Source: Castanea sativa
Lineage: Eukaryota; Streptophyta; Magnoliopsida; Fagales; Fagaceae
Assembly: GCF_040712315.1 (NCBI RefSeq)
Contig: NC_134017.1
Location: 2,138,001-2,202,000, forward strand
DNA: 64,000 nucleotides
Direction: 5' to 3'
The notes under the pieces were generated by a model. It worked only from the letters and a program-made list of their open reading frames with translations, was not told the DNA's origin and did not search any database. A program made the translations under genes and the position numbers. This document shows positions 1 through 12,283 of the stretch, piece after piece (the stretch's first letter is position 1; every line of letters starts with the position of its first letter).

Positions 1-2
1 AA

Positions 3-1319
<1,317 letters not shown>

Positions 1320-2379
1320 TTGATCAACAAAGGATGGTTTTAAAAACTTTGTTTGTCTTATGATGTTTGAAAATAACTTATGGTTAAGGTGACGTGGATT
1401 GCTAACTACAGATGATAGGAGCCAAACAATGTTCTTGAAGTGTTGGCCAAACAGGTTTGTATTGCAAATTATTTATTATTTTAGTTGTGTGTGAAAATAA
1501 TTAAGGCCACCAAAGGTCCATATTAATGTAAATGGTGTGTGTGTGTGTGTGTTATTTCCTCAATGGATCCTCTACCTAATTTAAAGAATAAATAGAATGA
1601 TATGTCAAGAATATGTAGGACAAATGATTATGTATGAAGATGAAACATTGTGATACTACAATCTTTTTTAGACCCTTAGCAAATGCATCTTTTGAAGTAG
1701 AAGTTTCAAGACAAACTTGCAGGCAAATTACCTCTTTTATTTCAAGGCCTGCTCAATCTATTTAACCTGTACTTGCAAGAAAGAGGATCCAAGCTGGAGA
1801 GCTAGAGCACATGCAAAATTCTCAGATCTTCATTCTGATATATCTGGCATGTGCCCTGCTTCTCCAGCATGGCTCACCCTCTCCCTATCTCCATTTCCTG
1901 GAGGCTGAAAGTTCAAAAGCATTGGTTAAATAGCTTAATGTTTAGACTTAGAACTGGCACTTATATGGTTGATAGATATTAAACAACATTGTTGAATAAT
2001 GGGATACAAGGAATTCCAAATACTTTTTGTATTTTGTAAAATGTACTTGTATGGTTGTGATTAACGCTGTCCAAGGCTGATGAGCTTACGTGGATCCCAC
2101 ATATGAAATTTTAAATGCAAGCATTTTTTTTCTGGTGGGAGAGTGGTTGTCTTGTGGTTTGCGTATAAAATAAGAATTTTTATGTCATGCATTAAGCAAA
2201 AACCAAAGGCATGCTAGTACCAAACAAACTTTGGTGAAGTGACTGTTGAAGTTTGGCTGCCAAATAAGCGGTAAATGAAGTGTCCAAAGCACAAAAAATT
2301 TCAGCTAAAATACATCAAATTTAGATTTAATTCACTACAAACACAAAGAACGCATGGCATTTTTTAAAATGTTAATTAA
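1320..2379. other. 3' UTR and intergenic DNA
   Basis: This holds the probable 3' UTR of the DUF936 gene and then unremarkable AT-rich DNA. A (GT)n tract of about 18 bases lies near 1533-1551. I see no second coding exon, and the short open frames here resemble no family I know. Confidence 0.5.
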
Positions 2380-2539
2380 AATTTTTTATTATTTTTTAAT
2401 TGGCCGAGTCAACAAGCAATGTACTCAGCATGTCACCTAAGCAATTTTCGTTAGTGGGCTAATGGAAAGGACCAAAATAAAAGACGTTAATTGATTTAGT
2501 GACTAAAAGTGGTAAAATTAAAATGTGGGGACTAAAATG

Positions 2540-2580
<41 letters not shown>

Positions 2581-2614
2581 CAAAAAATGTAGAGACTAAA
2601 AGTGAATTTACGCC
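2380..2614 (-). repeat. Solo MULE terminal inverted repeat
   Basis: The end 'gactaaaagtgaatttacgcc' and the block before it (phrases such as 'gactaaaagtggtaaaat' and 'ggaccaaaat') match the right terminal inverted repeat of the MULE at 17322-18865. A run of about 40 A's (2539-2579) interrupts it. I could not find a partner end to its left, so it looks like a relic of an older insertion. Confidence 0.6.
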
Positions 2615-2955
2615 CATATGAGATAAACCAAATGCAAACATAAAGTAGTACCCCCAGGGTATGGCAGACCACCCACCATGGCCTAGTTGGAGATCTAAAC
2701 AAACTGTACTCTCACCATCCCTTACCAATAGGGATCCTATTGTTGAACCAGGTAGCTTCAAAGGAACTGTCGGATTCAAGAATCCTTAAAAGGTACAATT
2801 GCCTTGCAAGAGCATTCTTACACAAAAGTAAAATTATAATAATTAAAATGGTTTATTTGCACCTAGCAAAAGAGAATGTGCGTCGTTTAGGCAAATGGGC
2901 ATGCCGTATGGAAATAACTTGATTCCAATAGCAAGACAATCTAAATGATTAGACT

Positions 2956-3090
2956 GCAGCATTGCTTCTATGATCTTAGGAGCACTGGCCGCCATGGCCC
3001 AAACGAAAGTAAAAAGACCTCTAGCTCATAGTTCAATTGGATATGTAGTTTATATTCGTACTGGTTTCTCATGTGGAACCATAGAAGCTT
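2956..3090 (+). pseudogene. nad2: NUMT: fragment of mitochondrial nad2
   Basis: One frame reads CSIASMILGALAAMAQTKVK and then a P-L-A-H-S-S-I-G stretch, ending in YIRTGFSCGTIE. This is an internal membrane segment of NADH dehydrogenase subunit 2 (complex I) from plant mitochondria. Identity stops at about 3090 and the frame then runs into unrelated DNA, so only some 45 codons were transferred. Pro in 'KRPLAHSS' and Arg in 'YIRTG' stand where the edited protein usually has Leu and Cys. This suggests transfer as unedited DNA rather than through edited RNA. I considered plastid ndhB, but the 'AMAQTKVKR' signature fits nad2 better. It is not expected to be functional. Confidence 0.75.
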
Positions 3091-3642
3091 TTGTAGGGTA
3101 TACTGCAGAGACAGACAGACAGACAGAGAGAGAGAGAGTTGAATTATTACTTAATGAGATGGGAAATTTTTTCTGAGAAAACAAATGCATTTTTTCTTTT
3201 AATTTGACAGTTGAGGAAAATGGAATTTGAACCCTAAGCGTCTCTTTATTGGAAACATTTGAAAGCGTCAATTGATCTTCAAGGCTCTTGGCAACAATCA
3301 CAATCTTATACCAGTACCACCAATATTTGCAATAATAGACCATTTTATATATGGAATTTTATACCACTAGTATTACTTGAAACCAAAATATGCCACCTCT
3401 ACAGGTCGTTTAATGAGAAAATAAATAAATAAAAAGAGCTAAAAGTTGTTTTAGGGGGAGGGGGAAGAAAGGAAAATTGTAAAAATGAAAACTGAAACAT
3501 AAATCATTTACAAGGAAAACTGTGATACACGTCTTTTTTGCATATGTTTGGACTTTGGAGGTGGGAGATGGAGATAGGAGAGGAAAGGGAAGGTAGTCAT
3601 CATCAAAAGGTAAGGGCCTAAGCAGCGCTTACAATGACCACC
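3091..3642. other. Intergenic DNA with (GACA)/(GA) repeat
   Basis: AT-rich spacer between the NUMT and the duplicated region. It holds a short GACA/GA microsatellite at about 3108-3138. No gene is seen. Confidence 0.5.
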
Positions 3643-3752
3643 CAGAATATCTACATAAACGGTTATTACATCAACAAAACTATCATGTACCTCTCTGCTT
3701 CAAGAAACTTTCTTAATCACTTTGAGGGAGTTCAAAATATATACCAAGGTTT

Positions 3753-6424
3753 TCAATACTGTCTGAAAGTAAGATTCAACCGGCCAGGCCGGAGTTTTGT
3801 TTCTTCAAGCAAGGACTTTGGTGCACTGTTTGGGTGAATGGCTGTAACACCGTGAAAAATATGCCTAGATTTTCCACCAAATATAAGAACATCTCCGGAT
3901 TCCAACACAACCTTCTCTGCCTTGTCAACATCCCTCTGATCACCATATAAGAAGTCTGCCTTGTCACCAATGGAAAAAGAGACCACAGGTAAACCTTTAG
4001 CAAGACTTTCTTGGCTTTCATCGCGATCCTGCATGGAATTGTAGTCATTAGCTGTCATAGAAACTTCACAAAGCCATAGTTAACAAGGAATCTAGAGAAA
4101 CAAGTGAGGTGCAAGTTATGGATGAATAATTCATGAAAAAGAAAACATAATCAAGGAAGGAAGAATTTCCAAGAATAGAAATTGCAAAGAAATTGGTAAG
4201 TCAGATTATACGGGTAAGGCACACCTGATGGAGACCAAGTCGACCATTTTCAGAGTAAAAATTTACAAGACAAATGTTTGGTGACATCCAGGGAAGTATG
4301 CTTTCTACATTGCTTGATTTGGAATTTTTCTGAATAAGGGAATGGGAATCTTCAATTGATTTTTTGACCAACTGATAGAATTCAGCAGGTATAGTGGGTG
4401 GTTTAGCCTCATCAACTGGACGGTGATCTCCATAGTTACCTGTATCAGGGTCCCAATTTTTACCGAGGCACATCATCTTCAATCGCAGTTTTGCTCCATC
4501 ACGGTAACCTGGTTGGTAGAAACCTCCAGGACCCAGACCAAGGTCCCGGCATTTTTTTACTATTTTGACCTGATCACTGAATGATATGTAACTCTTTAGA
4601 AGGACCATCCCAGCCCTCAACACAATTACATTTTGCCCCTCCAAGGAGGACTTGATTTCATTCCGCCTTTCTCTATTCTGTACAAGTAAAGGAGGTTTGA
4701 GCATAACAGTTTTCTCAGATTTGGTTGGGCAGAGATCAAAAGGATCAAGCATCGCAGAGTGCTCGGAATGCTCTAAATTTTTATGGCCTGCAGAACTTTT
4801 TGGATCCTTGCTTGAAGAAGGCTCATATTTTTTAGTAGATATGGAGAGGACCTGAGTCTCAACCTGATGGACGGAAGTTTTCAACTTGGATTCCACGTCC
4901 ACCTTCAAACTGGCTCCTTCGTTGGAAGGAGCTGCTTGGTGCGGGAGATCATCCTGTAATGTTATGCTATCAGCAGTCCCCACACTTAAGATTTTCCCAC
5001 TCTGAATTCTCCCTGCATCCAAGTCCTCAGAATTAGACTGCCCAGACAATTGAGGAAAATCCTGTTTATGGGCTGAATCTGGAGTACCCATGCTCTTGAA
5101 TTGTTTTGATCTACTGCCTACACTCTCTGGTGAATTTATTCCTCGTTGAGACCTCACTATATTAGCAAAACCATCTTTGCCACCATGTGAATGCCACTCC
5201 TGCCGGGTTTTGCTACCAAGTTTGGGTTTATACTCAGAGTTCTTTGGAACAATACCCTGTGACATTTGCTGTGAATTATTCCTTTTGCCTATGGAGGATC
5301 CATCCTCACCACTAACAGTCTCCCCAGCAAGTCTGTCTGCCCCAACCTGTAGTTCATATAATACAAAAAATAAAACAAACTCAAGGTTAATCAAAACCAA
5401 TTACTCAAACTCAAATCCCATAAACGCTCATAAAATCAAGTGATAAATAATGTAAAGAGAATGCAACCTGTAGTTCGTAAAGTACAGTAAATAAAATAAA
5501 CCTCAAGTTTAATCAAACCAATTACTCAAACTCAAATCCCATAAACACTCGTAAAATCAATTGATGAATAATGGAAAGAGAATACAAGCAGGACAATGAA
5601 TTTGCTTCAAGCATATATTCTCAGTAATTAATTTCAAGCAATTTCAAACAATGACCAGCACCCGAAATCCTGCCCCCCAAAATGACAACAATACCAGACA
5701 GCTGAGAAATTGAGGTGTTATCCAAGATGGAAACAAAACTATCAAATTCACCATAAGTAAATAGAATGAGTGTAACATTTCTCAATCTTCCTTAATACCA
5801 AATTCCTGTGTGTGTATACATATAAATTGGATAACACAACCTGGAATTTCTGTTGTATTTATCTTATATAAACATTAAAAACTTACGCAGTCATGCGAAA
5901 GCTGTAACACATAACATATATCATACCACATTTGTAATGAAATTATCCCTATCATGCCGTGTAAATATTGCATAATCCAATCATTACACAATCATAATTA
6001 CATAAATTCCAAAATTTTGACACATTACACATTAATTAGACAATCATAACCAACTTTTCTTACATATTCAACTTGGGTTTATTTCAAATCTTTCACAATA
6101 TTCCTTAAACTAATCCAACAATGACAAAAACCCATATCTCAAATTTGCAACTTTTTACACAAACATGTCACATTTCACATCATAATAAATAAATAAATAA
6201 AATTAACCAATAACCGTAATTTTCCCATATATCATAACACCTTCAACAAATAGAGAAATCACAGATTCTACAAAGACTCTATCTTTTCCATAAAATAAAA
6301 AATAATGGGAAAAAGGGTGTGGCACAATTACAGGGCTGTGACGATGCACTGAACCACCAGTCTCTTTTTTAACCCAATTGGCTCCGGTGCTCTTAGCTCT
6401 GCCATGGCCAGTTCCACGATGCAT
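3753..6424 (-). CDS. ALKBH1-like Fe(II)/2-oxoglutarate dioxygenase (copy A, intact)
   Basis: AlkB-type dioxygenases remove methyl groups from nucleic acids using Fe(II) and 2-oxoglutarate; the ALKBH1 branch acts on DNA and RNA, and this protein's substrate is unknown. Predicted exons in transcription order are 6332-6424, 4225-5346 and 3753-4028, about 496 codons, with GT-AG borders and matching phases. The start is the ATG at 6424. Residues 1 to about 250 are low-complexity, Ser/Lys-rich and probably disordered. The catalytic domain is C-terminal: the HxD iron motif falls across the last splice junction (GLHQ joined to DRDES; His404 and Asp406), the distal His is in SRHIFHGV (about 464), and two Arg for 2-oxoglutarate lie in GRLNLTFR (488 and 494). 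No lesion is seen. Intron 1 contains a local duplication (about 5346-5460 copied at 5467-5580). The exon 1 to 2 join is my inference. Confidence 0.8.
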
Positions 6425-7009
6425 GTTTGTTTTGGTGGTTTTGATTATTTGCTTTTATTGAAAGGGAAAGTTTGAGACTTTTTGAGCATTTGATGATCTT
6501 TGATGATGATGATGATTAACACAAACTCTGCTCTGGGTTGTCTGAGTTTGTGTGTGTGTGAGAGAGATAGAGTCAGTCACAGAGAGTAAAGTAGAGGATG
6601 GTGTTATATAACTTGAAGCAGAAGGAAAAGGAAAGGAAGAAGGTGAAGGGTTTTAAACCCTTTTCTCTTCTCCAGACCGAGGGGCTAAGAATCTAATAAA
6701 TAAGTGATTTTAAAAAAAAAAAATTATGTGAAAATAAGGGATATTTTGAACAAGTTAATCCTTTCTGTCCAGCTTAAATTCTAAAATTTTAAGGGAATAT
6801 TATTTATACATATTTTATAAATAAAAAAATACTTCAATAAAATATTAAAATTTGATTTTTCAAATAAACCAAATCAAAAAATGGAGCATTCTACAGTAGA
6901 AACTGTAGAATGACCCATCAAATTATAAGGTGTTATTAAGAAAGTTATGAAAATTTATTTATTAATTTTAAAATTGGAAAAAGATTTAAGGATAATTTAA
7001 AATTAAAAG

Positions 7010-7400
7010 TAGTAATGTATGCCCTTTTTTTTTTTTTTTTCAACTTTTCTTCCTTATTTTTTCTTTACTCAAATGTAGGGTTCAAGCATCTTTATAAAAT
7101 TAAAAAAAAATGTAGGGTTTAAAACTTTTTCAATATAGTGTCAAAGTATTCTTTGTTAAAAGCAAAGTGTAGTCCTTTACAAAACTCTCTGTAAAAAGTG
7201 ATAGTAAGGATTCTCTAAAAGTTTATGCTACCATATGGTTAGACACAATTAATGATGAAATAATACATGACTTAACAAAATTTACTCAATGCTTCTACCC
7301 AAAAATAAAATAAAAAATTTACTCAATACAACGCAATCGAAAAAACTACATAAGTGAACACACACACACACACATATATATACATAAGAGATCAAGACCC
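7010..7400 (+). repeat. Copy of the spacer segment at about 18910-19270
   Basis: Starting at 'agtaatgtat', running through 'gattctctaaaagtttatgct' and ending near 'cataagtgaa', this stretch matches 18910-19270 (and unit 2 copies at about 30100-30480 and 36730-37110). It sits exactly where the truncated ALKBH exon of copy B ends. It therefore marks the junction of an older, smaller tandem duplication that preceded the large one. Confidence 0.65.
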
Positions 7401-8095
7401 TCTTGTAACTTAATTGGTACCTCTTGAATGCCACCATGTGAATGCCACTCCTGCCTGTTTTTGCTAACAAATTTGGGTTTATACTCAGAGTGCTTTGGAG
7501 CACTACCATGTGACATTTGCTGGAAATTATTCCTTTTGCCTATGGAGGATCCATCCTTACCACGAACAGCCTCCTCAGCGAGTCTATCTGCTCCAATCTG
7601 TAGTTTGTATAATACAATAAATAAAACAAGCCCAAGGTTAATCAAAACCAATTTCTCAAACTCAAATCCCATAAACACTCATAAAATCAAGCGCTTCTAC
7701 CCAAAAATAAAATAAAATAAAAAATTTACTCAATACAACGCAATCGAAAAAACTACATAAGTGAACACACACACACACACACATATATAAGGGATCAAGA
7801 CCCTCTTGTAACTTAATTGGTACCTCTTGAATGCCACCATGTGAATGCCACTCCTGCCTGTTTTTGCTAACAAATTTGGGTTTATACTCAGAGTGCTTTG
7901 GAGCACTACCATGTGACATTTGCTGGAAATTATTCCTTTTGCCTATGGAGGATCCATCCTTACCACGAACAGCCTCCTCAGTGAGTCTATCTGCTCCAAT
8001 CTGTAGTTTGTATAATACAATAAATAAAACAAGCCCAAGGTTAATCAAAACCAATTTCTCAAACTCAAATCCCATAAACACTCATAAAATCAAGC
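7291..8095. repeat. 402-bp direct tandem repeat (two units)
   Basis: Unit a is 7291-7692 and unit b is 7693 to about 8095; both begin 'gcttctacccaaaaataaaa' and contain a (CA)n tract and the truncated ALKBH exon 2. Unit 2 of the segmental duplication has only one such block (about 30395-30790), so this tandem copy arose after the large duplication or was lost from unit 2. Confidence 0.85.
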
Positions 8096-9081
8096 GATAA
8101 ATAATGGAAAGAGAATATGACCTGTAGTTTGTACAATAAATAAGTAAACCCCAAGTTTAATCAAAACCAGTTACTCAGGCTCAACCCCCATAAACACTCA
8201 TAAAATCAATTGATAAATAATGGAAATAGAATACAAAGAGGATAATCAATTTGCTTCAAGTATATATTCTGAGTACAGCAACTTCAAACAATGACCAGCA
8301 CCCAAAACCCTGCCCCCCAAAATAACAACAATACCAGACAGCTTAGGAATTGAGTTTTTGTCCAAGATGGAAACAGAACTATCAAATTCACCATAAGTAA
8401 ATAAAATGAGTGTAATATTTCTTAATAACAAATTTCTGTGTGTATATATTTAAACTGGATAACACACAACCTGGAATTTCTGTAGGATTTATCACATATA
8501 GACATTAAAAACTTACGCAGTAACGCGAAGGCTGTAGCACAGAACATATATCATATATGACATTTGTAATGAAATTCTCATATTATGCCAGATAAATATT
8601 GTGTAATCCAATCAGTACACAATCACAGTTACATAAATTTGCAGAATTTTCACACATTACACAATCATGACCAAATTTTCTTACTTACTAAACCCACACC
8701 ATCCTTTTCAATTCAAATATTCAACTTGGGTCATTTGCAGATCTTTCACAATATTCCTTGAACTAATCCAACAATGACAAAAACCCATATCTCAAATTTG
8801 CAACTTTTTACATAAACATGTCTCATTTCACATCATAATCAAAATATTAACCACTAACTGTACATTTCCCATATATCAAAACACCTTCAACAAAATGAGA
8901 AATCACAAATTCTACAAAGACTGCATTTTTTTATGCTAAAATTCTACAATAAGAAGAAAAAATGGGAAGAGGGGTGTGGTAAAATTACAGGGCTTTGACG
9001 ATGCACTGAATCACCGGTCCCCTTTTGAACCCATTTGGCTACGGTGCTCCTAGTTCTGCCACGGTCAGTTCCACGACGCAT
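7431..9081 (-). pseudogene. ALKBH1-like gene, truncated copy B
   Basis: This is a 5' fragment of the ALKBH gene. Exon 1 (8989-9081) is intact: ATG at 9081, product starting MRRGTDRGRTRSTVAKW, and the same GTAATT donor as copy A. Exon 2 is present only as its first part and twice, at about 7833-8000 and 7431-7597, because of the 402-bp tandem repeat. Each copy keeps the acceptor and reads IGADRLxEEAVRGKDGSS, then breaks after HSHGG into unrelated DNA. The whole dioxygenase domain is missing, so it cannot be a working enzyme. It lies upstream of copy A on the same strand, so its promoter and first exon could in principle be used for read-through transcripts. Confidence 0.8.
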
Positions 9082-9099
9082 GTTTGTTTTGGTGGGGTT

Positions 9100-10153
9100 G
9101 CTTTTATTGGGCGAAGAATGAAGGTGGATAAATCAAGTTTGAGACTTTTTGAGTGTTTGATGATCTTTGATGATGATGATGATGAACACAAACTCTGCTC
9201 TGGGTTGGCGGAGATTTTGTGTTTGTGTAAGAGATATAAAGTCAGTCACAGATAGTAAAGTTTTGTTTTTGAAAATTCAGAAAGAGTAAAGTAGAGGATG
9301 GTATAATATAACTTGTAGGAGAAGGAAAGGAAAGAAAGGAAGAAGGTGAAGGGTTTTAAAACTTTTTGTCTTCCCTAGAACTAAGGCTAAGAATAAAGAA
9401 TCTGAATTAATAAGGGATGTGAATTTTGAACAAGAAATCTATTTTCCCCAGCTTAAATTTCTAAGGAAATAGTATTATTCATGTTTTTTTTTAATTGTAA
9501 GATAAATAGTATTATTTAAAATGAAAAATTATGAGTTTTCAAAAATTCAAAACTCAAATAAAATATTAAGAATTGATTTTTCAAATAAAATCAAATAATG
9601 GAGCATTCTACAGTAGAGTAACCCATCAACTTATAATATTTTGATAGACATGAGGTGTAATTAAGAAAGTTATGAAAATGTATTTATTGATTTATAAAAT
9701 TAGACAAACCTTTTTGGGATAAAATAAAAGAATCCGATTTATGCATGCCCTTAGTGTTAAGCTTTATGGATCCCTTTTTTTTAGAAAAAATTTTGTGGAA
9801 CCTAACTATATTTGATTTGAATTATGACACAATCTGATATAAAATGTGTCACGATTTTTAATGAGCCAAGTCGGAGCACTCATGGACAAGCCTCCTTAGG
9901 GGTCTTTTTTTAGCCCATTATAAATCTTGTGCGCATGATTAAAAAACTATTATTTTGAAAATTAGGGGCCCGTTTAATACATGTGTTTAAAAATTTAAAA
10001 TTGTTATTTGAAAATTTTATAAAAATACATGTGGGTGAAAAAGTATATAAAAATGCGTAAAATATTATTTAAAAACTAAAAATGTTTATTTGAAAACACT
10101 AACCAAACACCCCCTAGGGTTTTGTGTATTGTTTTGAGAGAGAGAAAAAAAAA
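9100..10153. other. Spacer upstream of ALKBH copy B
   Basis: Promoter-side DNA of the truncated ALKBH copy, with a (GAT)n tract near 9167-9183, followed by AT-rich spacer. It matches about 31800-32170 and 33450-34010 of unit 2, which are separated there by a LINE-derived insertion. No gene is seen. Confidence 0.5.
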
Positions 10154-11494
10154 TACAAAAATACAATTTTGGTTCTTACATTTTGAGGTCACAATCAATT
10201 TAGTCCTTACATTTTGATAACAATCAATTTGGTCCTTACTATTTTTAACTTGCAATAAATTTGGTCCTTACAATTAACTCACTAACGAAAAATGTTTACG
10301 CAATAGTTGGCATATGTGATGCTGACAAGGAAGATAAAATAATAAAAATATGGTGCAATAAATTTTTTTTTTTTTTTTGAAACTTGCAATAAATATTTTA
10401 AAATGTAACCTATGTATTTTTCTAATTTTAATAAGACATCATAATTTTAATAACAGAGATATATCATAGGCCAATTTCCAGAGATCCTTTAGCAATGCAC
10501 AACATCAGCTTGCTTGTATTCACCAAAAAAAAAAAACACCAGCTTGCTTGTCTCAGCAAACTTAGATCTCTTTGGCTATTCAAATGCAGTCATTTGAAAA
10601 ATGTCTTTTCATTGTCCATAGCGCCATTGTCGCCGTTCTTGCCTTGCGCCATCACCAGCCATTGAACCTCAGCACCAAACGAATATCTCATCGTAGCCAC
10701 CCAATGAGCAAGTTGTTTTCTTTGTAATGGATTTTCTTTTGGTTGCTTGGGTTTGGAATATGGGGTTTTGAGGTTGATTTTAGATTCGTGGGTTTGGTGT
10801 TTTGATTTGGGTTTTTGAGGTTTAAGGTGAAATTTGGCCACCAAATTATCTGGGTTTTGTATAAACAAATTTAGTTGGATTTGTCTCCATCAAAGCCACT
10901 GGATTGTACTCAACACAAAGACACCAACCTGAAATGAGAGTCTCTTCTTCATTTGGGCTTTTTTTTCCTTTTTTTTTTTTTTGGTTTCTGTTTGGTTTTT
11001 GAGAAAGTTTGCTGGGGGAATTTGTTGAATTTTTTGTGTTCTAAAATTTCAATTTCCTATTGGTTATTTCTATTCCACGTGTTTCTCAATTGTATAGAGG
11101 TGAGATGTTGTGGAATGTATTTAAGATTTCAAGGATTTAAGATAGAAAAATCAAGGTGATTTTTGTGTTTGGTTGCCATGAAAATCAAAGAAAATTTGGG
11201 ATTTTTAATTTTGTTTTTCATCTTTAAAATTTGCGAAATTATTATTTTTTTTTTAAATAAATGCGTATGTGACATTTTAAAATATTTATAAAATAGAATT
11301 ATTTTTTTTTCCACATCAGCATCACATGTTCCAATTGTGTACACCAAGTGCCACGTAAATATTTTTTGTTAGTGAGTTAACGGTAAGGACCAAATCAATT
11401 ACAAATTGAAAATAGCAGGGACCAAACTGACTGCTACTAAAATGTATGAATCAAATTGACTATGACCCTTTTAGGGACCAAAATGGAGTTTTCG
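10154..11494. mobile_element. MULE-like non-autonomous transposon (old, shared by both units)
   Basis: It is bounded by long inverted repeats of about 200 bp. The left end reads 'acaattttggttcttacatt' and the right end is its complement, ending 'ggaccaaaatggagttttcg'. Blocks such as 'ggtccttac' and 'cacgtaaatattttttgtta' pair across the element. The same insertion is at 34013-35052, so it predates the segmental duplication. The interior (about 10450-11160) is not AT-rich filler and may be captured host sequence, but I cannot name it. Unit 2 lacks about 240 bp of it (around 10627-10865). Flanks are A-rich, so the target duplication is unclear. Confidence 0.65.
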
Positions 11495-11904
11495 TCAAAA
11501 AAAAAAAAGGTACTGCCCCATCTTGTATTTTCTTTGTGAATAGTAAAATTATTATAACTTTGTGAAAATAGCCAAATTACCAAACAACATAAATCTTTGT
11601 CTTGTATGATAATTTTCTTTGGTACATATTTCTTTTTTCTATTTTTTGCATCTCACATATTTGGGAATTTCATCCATATTTCCTACATTTAAAGCATACA
11701 TTAGTCATCTATTTTATGAAACCTTTTATGGAAATTTGAAAAAAAAAAAAAAGTCAAAAAGGTTAGTCATGAGAAATGCTACCGCCACAAACTATTTTAC
11801 AATTTTTTTTTTAAAATGTTAATGTGACTAACCGCTTATTGATTTTCATTTATGTCTACCATTAATATCACTTTTTCATTTATCAATAATCACTCACCAC
11901 ATCA

Positions 11905-12283
11905 TGTTAAGAGCTTGGTAAATCAGAATGATTGCAAGAAATGGAAAGGGAGAAAGAAGAAGTGTTGGTTAGCTTCGAGGGTAACCTCCTCCAAACAGAG
12001 CAAGATTAGAAAAGACTTTGAGGGAAGAAACTGAATTCATTCAATACCTCCCATTCTCTGTCAACAATTGGAGTTATATACAATTACAACCAATTCCCAA
12101 ATCCTCTAATCTGTAACTACTCACTTAACTAACTCTAACCAACTCTAACCACCTTATTAACTAATTCTCAATTACTCACTTATGCCTTGCACCTGCATAG
12201 CACGTGACTAAGCAAAGTACAATTACATGCACAACTACTGAGCACAACACTCCCTAAATACACACACACACAGCATCTTAACA
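11905..12283 (-). repeat. 3' LTR of the chromovirus
   Basis: 379 bp, beginning TGTTAAGAG and ending CTTAACA. Because the element is on the minus strand, this left-hand copy is the 3' LTR. Confidence 0.95.

Noticed and set aside
2459..2779. Minus-strand open frame with a Phe run
   Set aside because: The run is just the A tract of the MULE end read in reverse; there is no similarity to a protein.
2956..3090. Plastid ndhB fragment
   Set aside because: The AMAQTKVKR and GFSCGTIE signatures are those of mitochondrial nad2, not ndhB.
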